From: an uncultured Tateyamaria sp.
GTDB lineage: Bacteria; Pseudomonadota; Alphaproteobacteria; Rhodobacterales; Rhodobacteraceae
DNA: 64,000 nucleotides
Assembly: GCF_947504105.1 (NCBI RefSeq)
Contig: NZ_CANNGP010000003.1
Coordinates: 62,001-126,000, forward strand
Reading direction: 5' to 3'
Shown here: positions 42,313 through 51,452 of the stretch, in pieces
How positions within the stretch are numbered: the stretch's first letter is position 1
Layout of the letters: every line of letters starts with the position of its first letter
The notes under the pieces: model-generated
The model's database searches: none
Told to the model about the DNA's origin: nothing
What the model saw: only the letters and a program-made list of their open reading frames with translations
Program-made: the position numbers and the translations under genes

Positions 42313-42876
42313 ATGTTCATCCAAACCGAATCCACACCGAACCCCGCGACGCTGAAATTCCTGCCCGGCCAATCCGTTTTGGACATGGGCACCGCCGATT
42401 TTCCGACAGCCGAGGCGGCGGACAAATCACCGCTCGCCAAGCGCATCTTCGCGGTCGAAGGTGTAACGGGCGTATTCTTTGGCACCGACTTTGTCACCGT
42501 GACCAAGGCGGACGCGGTCGATTGGGATCATATCAAGCCTGCCCTGCTGGGCGCGATCATGGAGCATTTCCAATCTGGCCAGCCGGTCATGGATGATGGC
42601 CACGCCCCGGCGTCGGGCCATGCAGAGCATGATGGTGAAGATGCCGCCGTTGTTGATCAGATCAAGGAACTCCTCGACAGCCGGGTACGCCCTGCTGTTG
42701 CACAGGACGGCGGCGACATCACCTTCCACGGCTTTGACCGCGGCGTTGTCTACCTGCACATGCAGGGTGCCTGCGCGGGCTGCCCCTCTTCGACCCTGAC
42801 GCTGAAGATGGGGATCGAGAACCTGCTGCGCCATTATATTCCCGAGGTGACAGAGGTACGCCCTGTTGCCGTCTGA
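42313..42876 (+). CDS. NifU-like iron-sulphur scaffold (Nfu type)
   Basis: This 187-residue protein has an N-terminal Nfu_N domain beginning FIQTESTPNPATLKFLPG and a C-terminal NifU domain with GACAGCPSSTLTLKMGIENLL (the CxxC that holds a [4Fe-4S] cluster). It delivers clusters to apo-proteins. The ATG at 42313, 8 bp after AGGAG, was preferred to an upstream GTG. Confidence 0.93.
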   Translation: MFIQTESTPNPATLKFLPGQSVLDMGTADFPTAEAADKSPLAKRIFAVEGVTGVFFGTDFVTVTKADAVDWDHIKPALLGAIMEHFQSGQPVMDDGHAPASGHAEHDGEDAAVVDQIKELLDSRVRPAVAQDGGDITFHGFDRGVVYLHMQGACAGCPSSTLTLKMGIENLLRHYIPEVTEVRPVAV

Positions 42877-43297
42877 CCCTACCGGGCCGATCACGGCCCG
42901 ATGCTATTGCGGTGCGTCCCGACTGACGCTGGATAAACCACCTTTCACGGTGGCTTATTGCCATTGCGACGATTGCCGTCGGTGGACTGGCGCGCCGGTC
43001 GCAGCCTTTGCCGCCTTTGATCGGGCCGATGTGATCGTACAATTGCGGGATGCATTTCGGGGTGCCGCTGGTGTCGAACGCTGGACATGTCCCACCTGTC
43101 ATGCGCCGCTGGGGTCTGCCTTCGACTACTTGCCGGACCAGATCTATGTCCCCATCGGGATCATTGACCAAGCGGAGCAGCTTGCACCCGCGATGCACAG
43201 TCATGCTGGCAGTACGTTGCCGTGGCTGCATATCGACGACGACCTGCCCCGTTCCGATGCGTCGGCGCGTGAGGCATTAAACACTGTGACCGAATGA
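42866..43297 (+). CDS. GFA-family (CENP-V/formaldehyde-activating-like) protein
   Basis: This 143-residue zinc-binding protein has CYCGASRL, then YCHCDDCRRWTGAP, and WTCPTCHAPLGSAFDYLPDQ. The layout matches the Mss4-like/GFA fold; the glutathione-formaldehyde reaction proposed for the family is weakly supported. The frame opens with TTG overlapping the nfu stop by 11 bp, with no in-frame ATG near it. The next gene overlaps its stop by 4 bp. Confidence 0.82.
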   Translation: MPSDPTGPITARCYCGASRLTLDKPPFTVAYCHCDDCRRWTGAPVAAFAAFDRADVIVQLRDAFRGAAGVERWTCPTCHAPLGSAFDYLPDQIYVPIGIIDQAEQLAPAMHSHAGSTLPWLHIDDDLPRSDASAREALNTVTE

Positions 43298-43866
43298 CAG
43301 CACCTTTGATCCTCGGCTTTGACACGTCTGCGGCGCATTGTGCCGCGGCGCTGGTGCGTGGTGATATGGTGTTGGTTGCCGTCGGAGAAAAGATGGCGCG
43401 CGGACAGGCCGAGCGGTTGATGGGATTGCTTGAGGAGGTGTTGAACGGCCAAGGCGTGACCTGGGCGGATCTGGATGCGTTGGCCGTGGGAACCGGACCA
43501 GGCAACTTCACCGGCATTCGCATCGGCGTGTCGGCGGCGCGCGGCTTGGCCCTTGGGCTGGGATGCCCCGCCTACGGCGTCACAGGTTTCGAGGCCCGGA
43601 CGCGGCTTGCACCAGACGGAACGACCGTCGCTATCCCGGCCCCCCGTGACATGGTCTATGTCACGGGGAGTGGCAAAGCGCAGTTGCAACCGGCCGTGGA
43701 GATCTCGAACAGTGCCCCGCATCCCACCCCGGCGGAATTGGCCACCGCCATTGCGCAATACGCTGCCTCTGTCTGGCCGACCGAGGTACCATCGCCGGCC
43801 CCGTTCTACGTCCGCCCTCCGGATGCAGCACCAGCGCGGGATGCGCCGCCACAGATCCTGTCATGA
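43294..43866 (+). CDS. tsaB: tRNA threonylcarbamoyladenosine biosynthesis protein
   Basis: This 190-residue ASKHA-fold protein has ILGFDTSAAHCAAALV, the characteristic LAVGTGPGNFTGIRIGVSAARGLALGLG, and GVTGFEA. It works with TsaD and TsaE to make t6A at position 37 of ANN-decoding tRNAs. The ATG overlaps the GFA stop and the stop overlaps rimI, a common TsaB-RimI pairing. Confidence 0.93.
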   Translation: MTAPLILGFDTSAAHCAAALVRGDMVLVAVGEKMARGQAERLMGLLEEVLNGQGVTWADLDALAVGTGPGNFTGIRIGVSAARGLALGLGCPAYGVTGFEARTRLAPDGTTVAIPAPRDMVYVTGSGKAQLQPAVEISNSAPHPTPAELATAIAQYAASVWPTEVPSPAPFYVRPPDAAPARDAPPQILS

Positions 43867-44438
43867 CACCGGATACGCTTGCCGCTTTGCATCGGGCAGC
43901 CTTTACCCGAGAACGCCCTTGGTCGGCGCAGGAGTTTGCCGATCTTCTGGCGAATCCCCACACACAGCTGAGCGCATCCGAGCATGGATTCGCCCTGTGG
44001 CGCGGGATAGCGGGCGAGGCAGAGTTACTCACCATTGCCGTAGATCCGGCACATCAGGACCGCGGAATTGGAACACAGTTGATGAATTCATGGATGTCTG
44101 AGGCGGCCGGGACATGTACCAGCGCCTTTCTTGACGTTGCATCGGACAACGCCAGCGCCATCGCACTCTACACGCGCCAAGGCTTTGAAATCATTGCAAC
44201 CCGCACCAACTACTACCACCGCCCGGACAGCCGCGCCGACGCACTGATCATGCGCACTAGCCTTCCCTTCTCTGTTTCAAGAAAATCCTCGGGGGGGCTC
44301 CGACCCCAGGGCGGAGCGGGGGCAGACAGCCCCCTGCCTACCCAATCAGCTTTGCGCAAGGTTAGCCTCCATCACACTTGCCCAAACGGTCAAAAAGCGG
44401 TTGACCCCACCCCGCCCCTGCGGCCTAATCCCCTATGA
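43863..44438 (+). CDS. rimI: Ribosomal-protein-alanine acetyltransferase with extended tail
   Basis: This 191-residue protein has a GNAT core with LLTIAVDPAHQDRGIGTQL (acetyl-CoA loop), FLDVASDNASAIALYTRQGF and YYHRPDSRADALIM. RimI acetylates the N-terminus of ribosomal protein S18 in enterobacteria. A usual RimI ends near residue 138 after this last motif. Here the frame continues for ~50 residues through a GC-rich hairpin region (SGGLRPQGGAGADSPLP), so the original stop has probably been lost. The function of the tail is doubtful. Confidence 0.85.
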   Translation: MTPDTLAALHRAAFTRERPWSAQEFADLLANPHTQLSASEHGFALWRGIAGEAELLTIAVDPAHQDRGIGTQLMNSWMSEAAGTCTSAFLDVASDNASAIALYTRQGFEIIATRTNYYHRPDSRADALIMRTSLPFSVSRKSSGGLRPQGGAGADSPLPTQSALRKVSLHHTCPNGQKAVDPTPPLRPNPL

Positions 44439-44507
44439 TCTTTTGATCCCGGGCGTGGGTGGCCCGCCGCCACCGCCCCAACCATGATAAACTGGGAGAC
44501 CTGATAC

Positions 44508-45503
44508 ATGACCATGATGCAGAAATTCCTTGGCGCGACCGCGGCCCTGGCCCTGTCCGCAGGTGCTGCGCTGGCTGAACCCGCGCTGATCTTCGATCTG
44601 GGCGGCAAGTTCGACAAATCCTTTAACGAAGCCGCTTTCAACGGCGCGAAGCGTTGGGCCGACGAAACCGGCAACAGCTTCCGCGAAATCGAGCTGCAAT
44701 CCGAAGCGCAGCGCGAGCAGGCCCTGCGCCGCTTTGCCGAGTCAGGGTCGAACCCGATCGTCATGGCCGGTTTTGCCTTTGCTGACGCGCTGGGCCAGGT
44801 CGCTGCCGATTACCCTGACACCAAGTTCACCATCATCGACATGGTTGTGGACGCCCCCAACGTGCGCTCGGTCGTCTTTAACGAGCACGAGGGCAGCTAC
44901 CTGGTCGGCATGATGGCCGCGCAGGCCAGCGAATCCGGCACTGTCGGCTTCATTGGCGGCATGGACATCCCACTTATCCGCAAATTTGCGTGCGGCTACG
45001 CGCAGGGCGTCAAAGCCGTGAATGCCGACGCAACAGTCATCGCCAACATGACAGGCACCACACCTGCTGCATGGAACGACCCTGTTAAGGGATCTGAGCT
45101 GACCAAAGCACAGATCAGCCAAGGCGCTGACGTTGTGTACGCCGCAGCGGGCGGCACAGGCGTGGGTGTTCTGCAGACGGCAGCCGACGAAGACATCCTG
45201 TCGATCGGCGTAGACAGCAACCAGAACTACCTGCATTCGGGCAAAGTTCTGACGTCGATGATGAAGCGCGTGGACAACGCCGTCTTCCAGGCCTTCACCG
45301 ATGGTGTCGATATGGAAACCGGCTTTAACGTCATGGGTCTGGCCAACGGGGGCGTGGGCTATGCACTGGACGAGCACAACGCAGCCCTGGTGTCGGACGA
45401 GATGAAGGCCGCTGTCGATACGGCATCCGCCGAGATCGCCGGTGGTACGTTGACCGTTCACGACTACATGTCGGACGACAGCTGCCCCGTGCTGAACTTC
45501 TGA
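44508..45503 (+). CDS. BMP-family substrate-binding protein (nucleoside-type)
   Basis: This 331-residue periplasmic protein has a signal peptide ending ALA before EPALIFDLGG. BMP/PnrA-like motifs include KFDKSFNEAAFNGA, SEAQREQALRRFAESG, IDMVVDAPNVRSVVFNEHEGSYLVGMMAA and GIDSNQ-like GVDSNQNYLHSGKVLTSMMKRVD. The family binds purine or other nucleosides. It is first in an ABC operon with an ATPase and two permeases at 45929-49626. Confidence 0.92.
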   Translation: MTMMQKFLGATAALALSAGAALAEPALIFDLGGKFDKSFNEAAFNGAKRWADETGNSFREIELQSEAQREQALRRFAESGSNPIVMAGFAFADALGQVAADYPDTKFTIIDMVVDAPNVRSVVFNEHEGSYLVGMMAAQASESGTVGFIGGMDIPLIRKFACGYAQGVKAVNADATVIANMTGTTPAAWNDPVKGSELTKAQISQGADVVYAAAGGTGVGVLQTAADEDILSIGVDSNQNYLHSGKVLTSMMKRVDNAVFQAFTDGVDMETGFNVMGLANGGVGYALDEHNAALVSDEMKAAVDTASAEIAGGTLTVHDYMSDDSCPVLNF

Positions 45504-45523
45504 TCCGATCAAAATCAAACAAG

Positions 45524-45552
45524 GGCCGCGCCGCACATCATGTGGCGCGGCC
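45524..45552 (+). terminator. Intercistronic hairpin after the binding-protein gene
   Basis: GGCCGCGCCGCACAT and ATGTGGCGCGGCC form a long stem with one bulged G, 20 bp after the BMP stop and 23 bp before the next start. Without a T-run it probably protects the binding-protein message or attenuates the downstream genes, as is common in ABC operons. Confidence 0.6.
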
Positions 45553-45575
45553 TGCCGTTCAAGCTGGCGCATTGC

Positions 45576-45932
45576 ATGACTTTGGAACTACAACCCGTAT
45601 TCGATACCTGGGGTGAGCCAGACGCAGCCGCGCGCGCCGCTTTGGTTACGCCAGCCTTGAGCGATGATTTCTATTATCCAGACCCGCACGCGACGCACCC
45701 CTGCCAGGGTTTGCCGACCTTTCTGGACTTTCTGACCATGTTCACTGGTCGCGTGCCTGGTGCCGTTGCAAAGGTGACCGGCGCATCCAGCCACAACACA
45801 CACACCCGCGCCACCCTCGACCTGACCCGCGACGGAGCCCGCATGGCGCGTGTACAATACTTCATCGACCACAACGCAGACGGCAAGCTGACGCGTATGG
45901 TCGGCTTCATGGGAACGGAAGACACCGCATGA
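45576..45932 (+). CDS. SnoaL-like / NTF2-fold small protein
   Basis: This 118-residue protein has the pattern of the NTF2-like fold: DFYYPDPHATHP, LPTFLDFLTMF, ARVQYFIDHNADGKLTRMVGFMG. The active-site identity is unknown. It sits between the binding protein and the ATPase of the transporter operon and overlaps the latter by 4 bp. It may act on the imported compound. The ATG at 45576 was preferred to one inside the hairpin at 45540. Confidence 0.72.
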   Translation: MTLELQPVFDTWGEPDAAARAALVTPALSDDFYYPDPHATHPCQGLPTFLDFLTMFTGRVPGAVAKVTGASSHNTHTRATLDLTRDGARMARVQYFIDHNADGKLTRMVGFMGTEDTA

Positions 45933-47524
45933 CAGCCCCCGCAATCGAACTCAAAGGCATCTCCAAAGCCTTCGGCCCCGTTCAGGCCAACAAGGACATC
46001 TCGATTCGCGTGATGCCCGGCACGATCCACGGGATCATTGGCGAAAACGGCGCCGGAAAGTCCACGCTGATGTCGATCCTGTATGGTTTCTACAAGGCCG
46101 ACGCGGGCGAGGTTTTCATCTCGGGCCAGAAGACAGAGATCCCTGATAGCCAGGCGGCGATTGCCGCAGGCATCGGCATGGTGTTCCAGCATTTCAAGCT
46201 GGTCGAAAACTTCACCGTGCTGGAAAACATCATCCTGGGCGCGGAGGATGGCGGGCTGTTGAAGCCGTCCCTGTCCAAGGCCCGCAAGACACTGCTGGAG
46301 CTGGAAAAGGAATACGACCTCAAGGTCGATCCCGACGCAGTTATCGAACAGATCGGCGTGGGCATGCAGCAGCGGGTCGAGATCCTCAAGGCCCTGTACC
46401 GGCAGGCCAATATCCTGACCCTCGATGAGCCTACGGGCGTGCTGACACCAGCCGAGGCCGACCAGCTGTTCCGCATCCTTGGCCGTCTCAAGGAAGAGGG
46501 CAAGACGATCATACTGATCACGCACAAGCTGCGCGAGATCATGGACATCACCGACACCGTCAGCGTGATGCGCCGGGGCGAGATGACGGCCACGGTCAAG
46601 ACCGCTGAAACCAGTCCCGAAGAGCTCGCAGAGCTGATGGTGGGCCGCAAGGTTTTGCTGCGTGTGGACAAGGAACCGGCGACGCCGGGCGATGTTGTGC
46701 TGGACGTCAAGAACCTGAAAGTTGTTGACGACCAAGGGGTTGAGCGCTTGCGCGGCATTGATCTGCAAGTGCGGGCGGGCGAGATCCTTGGCATCGCAGG
46801 TGTTGCGGGCAATGGTCAATCCGAACTGCTCGAAGTGCTGGGCGGTTATGAAGATGCCACGGGCACTGTGACGCTGAACGGCGCCCCCATCGACCTGACG
46901 GGCAAATACTCGGACGGGCGATCGCGCCGGGACCGGGGCATCGCCCACGTGCCCGAAGATCGCCAGCGCGAAGGTCTGATCATGGACTTCGCCGCATGGG
47001 AAAACACGGCCTTTGGCTATCACAGGGATGCGGCCTACACCTCGGGCCTGCTGAGCAACAACGCAGCCATCAAGGCGGATACGGCTGAAAAGATGGAGCG
47101 CTTTGACGTGCGCCCGCCGCACCCGCATTTGGCGGCAAAGAACTTTTCCGGCGGCAACCAGCAAAAGATTGTCCTCGCGCGCGAGATTGAGCGCAACCCG
47201 GACCTGCTTCTGATCGGTCAACCGACGCGCGGCGTGGATATCGGAGCCATCGAGTTCATCCACCAGCAGATCGTCGCCCTGCGTGATCAGGGCAAGGCGA
47301 TCCTGCTGGTGTCGGTCGAGCTTGAAGAAATCCTAGGTCTGGCCGACCGCGTTGCCGTGATGTTCGACGGGCAAATCATGGGTGAACGCCTGACCACGGA
47401 GACGGACGAAAAGGAATTGGGCTTGCTGATGGCGGGTATTACCGACACAGACAAACCCCACACGATAGCCGAGATCGAAGCCAACCTCGCCCAAGCGCAC
47501 GGCAATCCGCACAAGGAGATCTGA
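45929..47524 (+). CDS. ABC transporter ATP-binding protein, nucleoside/BMP type
   Basis: This 531-residue protein has two ATPase domains. The first has GENGAGKSTLMSILYG (Walker A), VFQHFKLVENFTVLENIILG and LTLDEPTGVLTPAEA. The second has the degenerate GVAGNGQSELLEVLGG Walker A, FSGGNQQKIVLAREI and LLIGQPTRGVDIGAIEFI. This double-domain form is typical of YufO/RbsA-like ATPases in BMP operons. It powers the two permeases that follow. Confidence 0.94.
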   Translation: MTAPAIELKGISKAFGPVQANKDISIRVMPGTIHGIIGENGAGKSTLMSILYGFYKADAGEVFISGQKTEIPDSQAAIAAGIGMVFQHFKLVENFTVLENIILGAEDGGLLKPSLSKARKTLLELEKEYDLKVDPDAVIEQIGVGMQQRVEILKALYRQANILTLDEPTGVLTPAEADQLFRILGRLKEEGKTIILITHKLREIMDITDTVSVMRRGEMTATVKTAETSPEELAELMVGRKVLLRVDKEPATPGDVVLDVKNLKVVDDQGVERLRGIDLQVRAGEILGIAGVAGNGQSELLEVLGGYEDATGTVTLNGAPIDLTGKYSDGRSRRDRGIAHVPEDRQREGLIMDFAAWENTAFGYHRDAAYTSGLLSNNAAIKADTAEKMERFDVRPPHPHLAAKNFSGGNQQKIVLAREIERNPDLLLIGQPTRGVDIGAIEFIHQQIVALRDQGKAILLVSVELEEILGLADRVAVMFDGQIMGERLTTETDEKELGLLMAGITDTDKPHTIAEIEANLAQAHGNPHKEI

Positions 47525-47527
47525 ACC

Positions 47528-48646
47528 ATGGATGTGATGCCAAAATGGGCCGAGGTGATCCTTGTTCCGCTGATCTCCCTGATCCTTGCGGCGCTTCTGT
47601 CGGCGCTGGTGATCCTTGCCATTGGTGAGAATCCGGTAGAAGCCGTGAACCTGATGGTCACTGGCGCGGTTGGGTCGACCTATGGCTGGGGTTACACGCT
47701 CTACTACGCGACCAACTTCATGTTTACCGGGCTGGCCGTGTCCGTGGCGTTCCACGCCGGGCTGTTCAACATTGGTGGCGAAGGTCAGGCCATGTTGGGC
47801 GGGCTTGGCGTTGCCCTTGTGTTGCTGTTCATTCCCTGGCCGCATTGGACCATCGCCTTGTTGGCTGCAACGGCGGGTGCTGCCGTCTTTGGCGCACTTT
47901 GGGCCGCGATCCCGGCCTATCTGCAAGCCAAGCGGGGCAGCCATATCGTGATCACCACGATCATGTTCAACTTCATCGCGGCGGCCGTTCTGAACTACAT
48001 GCTCGTCAACCAGTTGCGCCCTGCGGGCAGCATGGACCCCGCCACCGAGCGGTTCCGCGAAGCTGTGCATCTGCCGAGCCTACACGAGATGCTGGCCCCC
48101 ATTGGCATCAACTTCTCCAAGGCAGCACCGGCAAACGTGTCGCTGGTCATCGCCATTATCGCCTGTGTTCTGGTCTGGCTGTTGATCTGGCGCACGCCCT
48201 TGGGCCTTGAGATCCGGTCCTATGGCAAATCGGGCCGCGCCGCCAAATATGCAGGTATCGGGGCCGTGCGCATCACCATGATCGCCATGCTGATCTCGGG
48301 CGCCCTTGCAGGCATGATGGCGATCAATAACGTGATGGGTGAGGCCGAGCGGCTGGTCCTGAACGCTGTTGAAGGCACAGGCTTTATCGGTATCGCGGTG
48401 GCACTGATGGGTCGCAGCCATCCCTTCGGCGTCTTCCTGGCCGCGATCCTGTTCGGGTTCCTGTACCAGGGTGGGGCTGAGCTGGCGCTGTGGACATCGA
48501 TTCCACGTGAGTTGATAGTCGTCATTCAGGCGCTTGTGATCCTGTTTACGGGTGCACTGGACAATATGGTGCGGATGCCGCTTGAACGGATATTCCTCGC
48601 GGTGCGCACTGCGCGTGCGTCCAAATCGGTCGGACCGGCGGAGTAG
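47528..48646 (+). CDS. ABC transporter permease 1, nucleoside/BMP type
   Basis: This 372-residue protein has around 10 membrane helices. The YufP-like pattern includes GLAVSVAFHAGLFNIGGEGQAMLGG, SHIVITTIMFNFIAAAVLNYML and a C-terminal GFIGIAVALMGRSHPFGVFLAA. It starts 3 bp after the ATPase stop. Confidence 0.94.
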   Translation: MDVMPKWAEVILVPLISLILAALLSALVILAIGENPVEAVNLMVTGAVGSTYGWGYTLYYATNFMFTGLAVSVAFHAGLFNIGGEGQAMLGGLGVALVLLFIPWPHWTIALLAATAGAAVFGALWAAIPAYLQAKRGSHIVITTIMFNFIAAAVLNYMLVNQLRPAGSMDPATERFREAVHLPSLHEMLAPIGINFSKAAPANVSLVIAIIACVLVWLLIWRTPLGLEIRSYGKSGRAAKYAGIGAVRITMIAMLISGALAGMMAINNVMGEAERLVLNAVEGTGFIGIAVALMGRSHPFGVFLAAILFGFLYQGGAELALWTSIPRELIVVIQALVILFTGALDNMVRMPLERIFLAVRTARASKSVGPAE

Positions 48647-48651
48647 TTAAC

Positions 48652-49626
48652 ATGGATTTTCTCGCCCTTTTCGACCTCTCGGTCCTCGACTCAACCGTCC
48701 GTCTGACGACGCCTCTGCTGCTGGCCTGCCTCGCCGGTCTGTTCTCGGAACGTGCGGGCATCTTCGACATCGGCCTTGAAGGCAAGATGTTGTTTGCGGC
48801 CTTTTTCTCTGCTGCCGTAGCGGCCATGACGGGCTCTGTCTGGCTTGGGCTTTTGGCCGGTATCGCCGCGTCGATGGCTTTGTCCGGTATCCATGGCCTT
48901 GCCTCGATCACCTTCCGCGGCAACCAGTTGATCTCGGGCGTGGCCATCAACTTTCTGGCCGCAGGCATGACCGTGTTGATCGCGCAGGATTGGTTTCAGC
49001 AGGGTGGGCGCACTCCATCGCTGATCGGCGGTGGTCGGTTCGAGCCGATCACCCTGCCATTTGCCAATGCGCTGAACGGCGTACCTTTCTTTGGTCCGAT
49101 CTATGCCGAACTGATCTCGGGCCACTCCATCCTTGTTTACGTCTCGCTTCTGGCCGTGCCCGGCACATGGTGGCTTTTGTTCCGCACCCGCTTTGGTCTG
49201 CGGCTGCGTGCTGTGGGCGAGAACCCGGCTGCGGTGGATACAGCCGGTGTATCGGTCATGGGCCTGCGCTTTGTTGCCGTGGGTATCTGCGGCATCCTGT
49301 GCGGGATCGCAGGCGCCTACCTGGCCACTGGCCTGCAAGCGGGCTTCGTCAAGGATATGACCGCCGGTCGTGGCTTTATCGCGCTGGCAGCCCTTATTTT
49401 TGCCAAGTGGCGCCCCTGGCATGCGCTGTGGGCCACATTGCTGTTTGGCTATCTTCAAGCCATCGCGCTGCGCCCTGACATCATCGAAGGCGCGCTTGGG
49501 TTCAGAGTGCAGGTCCAGCTTCTGGACGCCCTGCCCTACATCCTGACCGTCGTCATCCTTGCGGGTTTCGTGGGCAAAGCGATTCCCCCCCGCGCCGGGG
49601 GCGAGCCCTATGTCAAAGAACGGTAA
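48652..49626 (+). CDS. ABC transporter permease 2, nucleoside/BMP type
   Basis: This 324-residue protein has about 9 membrane helices. YufQ-like motifs include LACLAGLFSERAGIFDIGLEG, SITFRGNQLISGVAINFLA, LRAVGENPAAVDTAGVSV and GLQAGFVKDMTAGRGFIALAALIF. It forms the heterodimeric channel with permease 1 and ends the transporter operon. Confidence 0.94.
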   Translation: MDFLALFDLSVLDSTVRLTTPLLLACLAGLFSERAGIFDIGLEGKMLFAAFFSAAVAAMTGSVWLGLLAGIAASMALSGIHGLASITFRGNQLISGVAINFLAAGMTVLIAQDWFQQGGRTPSLIGGGRFEPITLPFANALNGVPFFGPIYAELISGHSILVYVSLLAVPGTWWLLFRTRFGLRLRAVGENPAAVDTAGVSVMGLRFVAVGICGILCGIAGAYLATGLQAGFVKDMTAGRGFIALAALIFAKWRPWHALWATLLFGYLQAIALRPDIIEGALGFRVQVQLLDALPYILTVVILAGFVGKAIPPRAGGEPYVKER

Positions 49627-49644
49627 GGCGCATCCTGATGCGCC
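49627..49644 (+). terminator. Hairpin 1 downstream of the ABC operon
   Basis: GGCGCATC and GATGCGCC with a 2-base loop, immediately after the permease stop. Two such stems lie close together and may jointly end or protect the operon transcript. Confidence 0.6.
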
Positions 49645-49665
49645 GCCAATGCCACCCGATCTTAA

Positions 49666-49685
49666 GGCGCACATACCTGTGCGCC
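49666..49685 (+). terminator. Hairpin 2 downstream of the ABC operon
   Basis: GGCGCACA and TGTGCGCC with a 4-base loop, 21 bp after the first. The stems begin with the same GGCGCA, so the two hairpins may be related. No T-run follows. Confidence 0.55.
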
Positions 49686-49782
49686 CTGCGATAGGTCCAG
49701 ATTCCTCACAAACTTAACCCCAGTTTGCTGCGTGGCGGCATGACATCTTGATTTCCCATACCCCGCCGTCCTAACAGTACCC

Positions 49783-50700
49783 ATGCAAATCTACCTGCCC
49801 ATCGCCGAGGTATCGGTCAACGCGTTCCTCCTTTTGGGGTTGGGCGGAATGGTGGGTGTTCTGTCCGGCATGTTTGGCGTCGGTGGCGGCTTTCTCATGA
49901 CGCCCCTCTTGTTCTTCATCGGCATCCCGCCCGCCGTCGCCGTTGCAACGGAAGCGAACCAGATTGTCGCCTCGTCCTTCTCGGGCGTGCTTGCCCATCT
50001 CAGGCGTAAAACGGTCGATCTGAAAATGGGAACGGTGCTGCTGGTTGGCGGCCTCATAGGGGCGGCCCTGGGCGTGCTGCTCTTCAACTATCTCAAGTCA
50101 CTGGGTCAGGTCGATCTGCTGGTGCGCCTGTGCTATGTCGTGTTCCTGGGTGTCATTGGTGCCTTGATGTTCGTCGAAAGCCTGAATGCGATCCGCAAGA
50201 CAGCCAAGGGCACGGCGATCCCCACCCGCAAGAAACACGGGCTGATCCACAAGCTGCCCTTCAAGATGCGCTTCCGGGTGTCGGGCCTGTATATCTCGGT
50301 CATTCCGCCGCTGCTGGTGGGATTGAGTGTTGGCATCCTTGCCGCCATCATGGGTGTTGGTGGTGGGTTCATCATGGTGCCTGCGATGATCTACCTGCTG
50401 GGCATGCCGACCAAGGTGGTTGTGGGCACATCGCTGTTCCAGATCATTTTTGTCACCGCTTTCACCACCATGCTGCACGCCACCACGAACTATACCGTGG
50501 ACATTGTGCTGGCAGTCCTGTTGCTGGTCGGTGGTGTGATCGGCGCGCAGATAGGCACCCGTATTGGCGTGAGGATGAAGGCCGAACAGCTGCGCATCTT
50601 GCTTGCCCTGATGGTATTGGTGGTCTGCGGCAAGCTGGCCTTTGACCTGCTTGTCATGCCATCCGAACTGTTCTCGGTTGGCGCGACGGAGGGACACTGA
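49783..50700 (+). CDS. TSUP-family (TauE/SafE) sulfite/organosulfonate exporter
   Basis: This 305-residue membrane protein has about 8 helices in two halves, each with a TauE/SafE motif: GVLSGMFGVGGGFLMTPLLFFIG and GILAAIMGVGGGFIMVPAMIYLLG. A cytoplasmic basic loop (RKKHGLIHKLPFK) separates the halves. It is translationally coupled (TGATG) to a TIGR02186 gene. That pairing is common in alphaproteobacteria, and a sulphur-compound role is an inference from the family. Confidence 0.9.
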   Translation: MQIYLPIAEVSVNAFLLLGLGGMVGVLSGMFGVGGGFLMTPLLFFIGIPPAVAVATEANQIVASSFSGVLAHLRRKTVDLKMGTVLLVGGLIGAALGVLLFNYLKSLGQVDLLVRLCYVVFLGVIGALMFVESLNAIRKTAKGTAIPTRKKHGLIHKLPFKMRFRVSGLYISVIPPLLVGLSVGILAAIMGVGGGFIMVPAMIYLLGMPTKVVVGTSLFQIIFVTAFTTMLHATTNYTVDIVLAVLLLVGGVIGAQIGTRIGVRMKAEQLRILLALMVLVVCGKLAFDLLVMPSELFSVGATEGH

Positions 50701-51452
50701 TGTTGCGGTGGCTCGCCTTGCTCATCCTTGTCGCGCTGCCCGCTTGGGCGGAAGAGGTCGTGCTGGGCCTGAGCCAGAACGAGGTAGCAATTACAACAAG
50801 CTTTAACGGCTCCGAAATCCTGATCTTTGGCGCCGTCAAGCGCGAGGCCCCGATGCCCGAGGGTGAGTTGGGTGTCATCGTCACGATCGCCGGTCCACCC
50901 GAACCCGTTACGGTGCGCCGCAAGGAACGCCGGTTTGGCATCTGGGTCAACACCGAAGCCGTCGAAATCGACGGCGCCCCCAGCTACTACGCGGTCGCTT
51001 CAAGCGCGCCGCTGGACGAGGTTCTGGGCATCCGTGAAAACCTGGAACACCGCGTGTCAGTGACCAGCAAACTGAATGCCGTGGGTGCCCCCGACACGGT
51101 TCTGGATGCGAGCGCCTATGTCGCCGCCCTGATCCGTATCAACACCGCGGCAGAGACCTTTCAACTGCTTGAGGACCAGGTTGTCGTCGATGAAGACACG
51201 CTGTTCCGGACCCGTATCCGCCTACCGGCTGCGTTGACAGAGGGTGCTTATGGCACGCGTATCTTTCTGACCCGGGATGGGGAGGTTGTCGCCAATTATG
51301 AGACAACCATTGACGTACGAAAGGTCGGATTGGAACGCTGGCTGTTCACTTTGAGCCGCGAAAACCCGTTCTGGTACGGGTTGATGTCGCTGGCCATCGC
51401 CATTGCAGCCGGCTGGACCGCGTCAGCGGCGTTTTCGGTGCTCAGGAACTAG
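50700..51452 (+). CDS. TIGR02186 family exported protein
   Basis: This 250-residue protein has a signal peptide ending PAWA before EEVVLGLSQNEVAITTSFNG, family motifs ILIFGAVKRE and VRRKERRFGIWVNTE, and a C-terminal membrane helix (FWYGLMSLAIAIAAGWTASA). It is probably periplasmic with a C-terminal anchor, working with the TSUP permease. The biochemical role is unknown. It ends overlapping the convergent helicase by 4 bp. Confidence 0.85.
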   Translation: MLRWLALLILVALPAWAEEVVLGLSQNEVAITTSFNGSEILIFGAVKREAPMPEGELGVIVTIAGPPEPVTVRRKERRFGIWVNTEAVEIDGAPSYYAVASSAPLDEVLGIRENLEHRVSVTSKLNAVGAPDTVLDASAYVAALIRINTAAETFQLLEDQVVVDEDTLFRTRIRLPAALTEGAYGTRIFLTRDGEVVANYETTIDVRKVGLERWLFTLSRENPFWYGLMSLAIAIAAGWTASAAFSVLRN

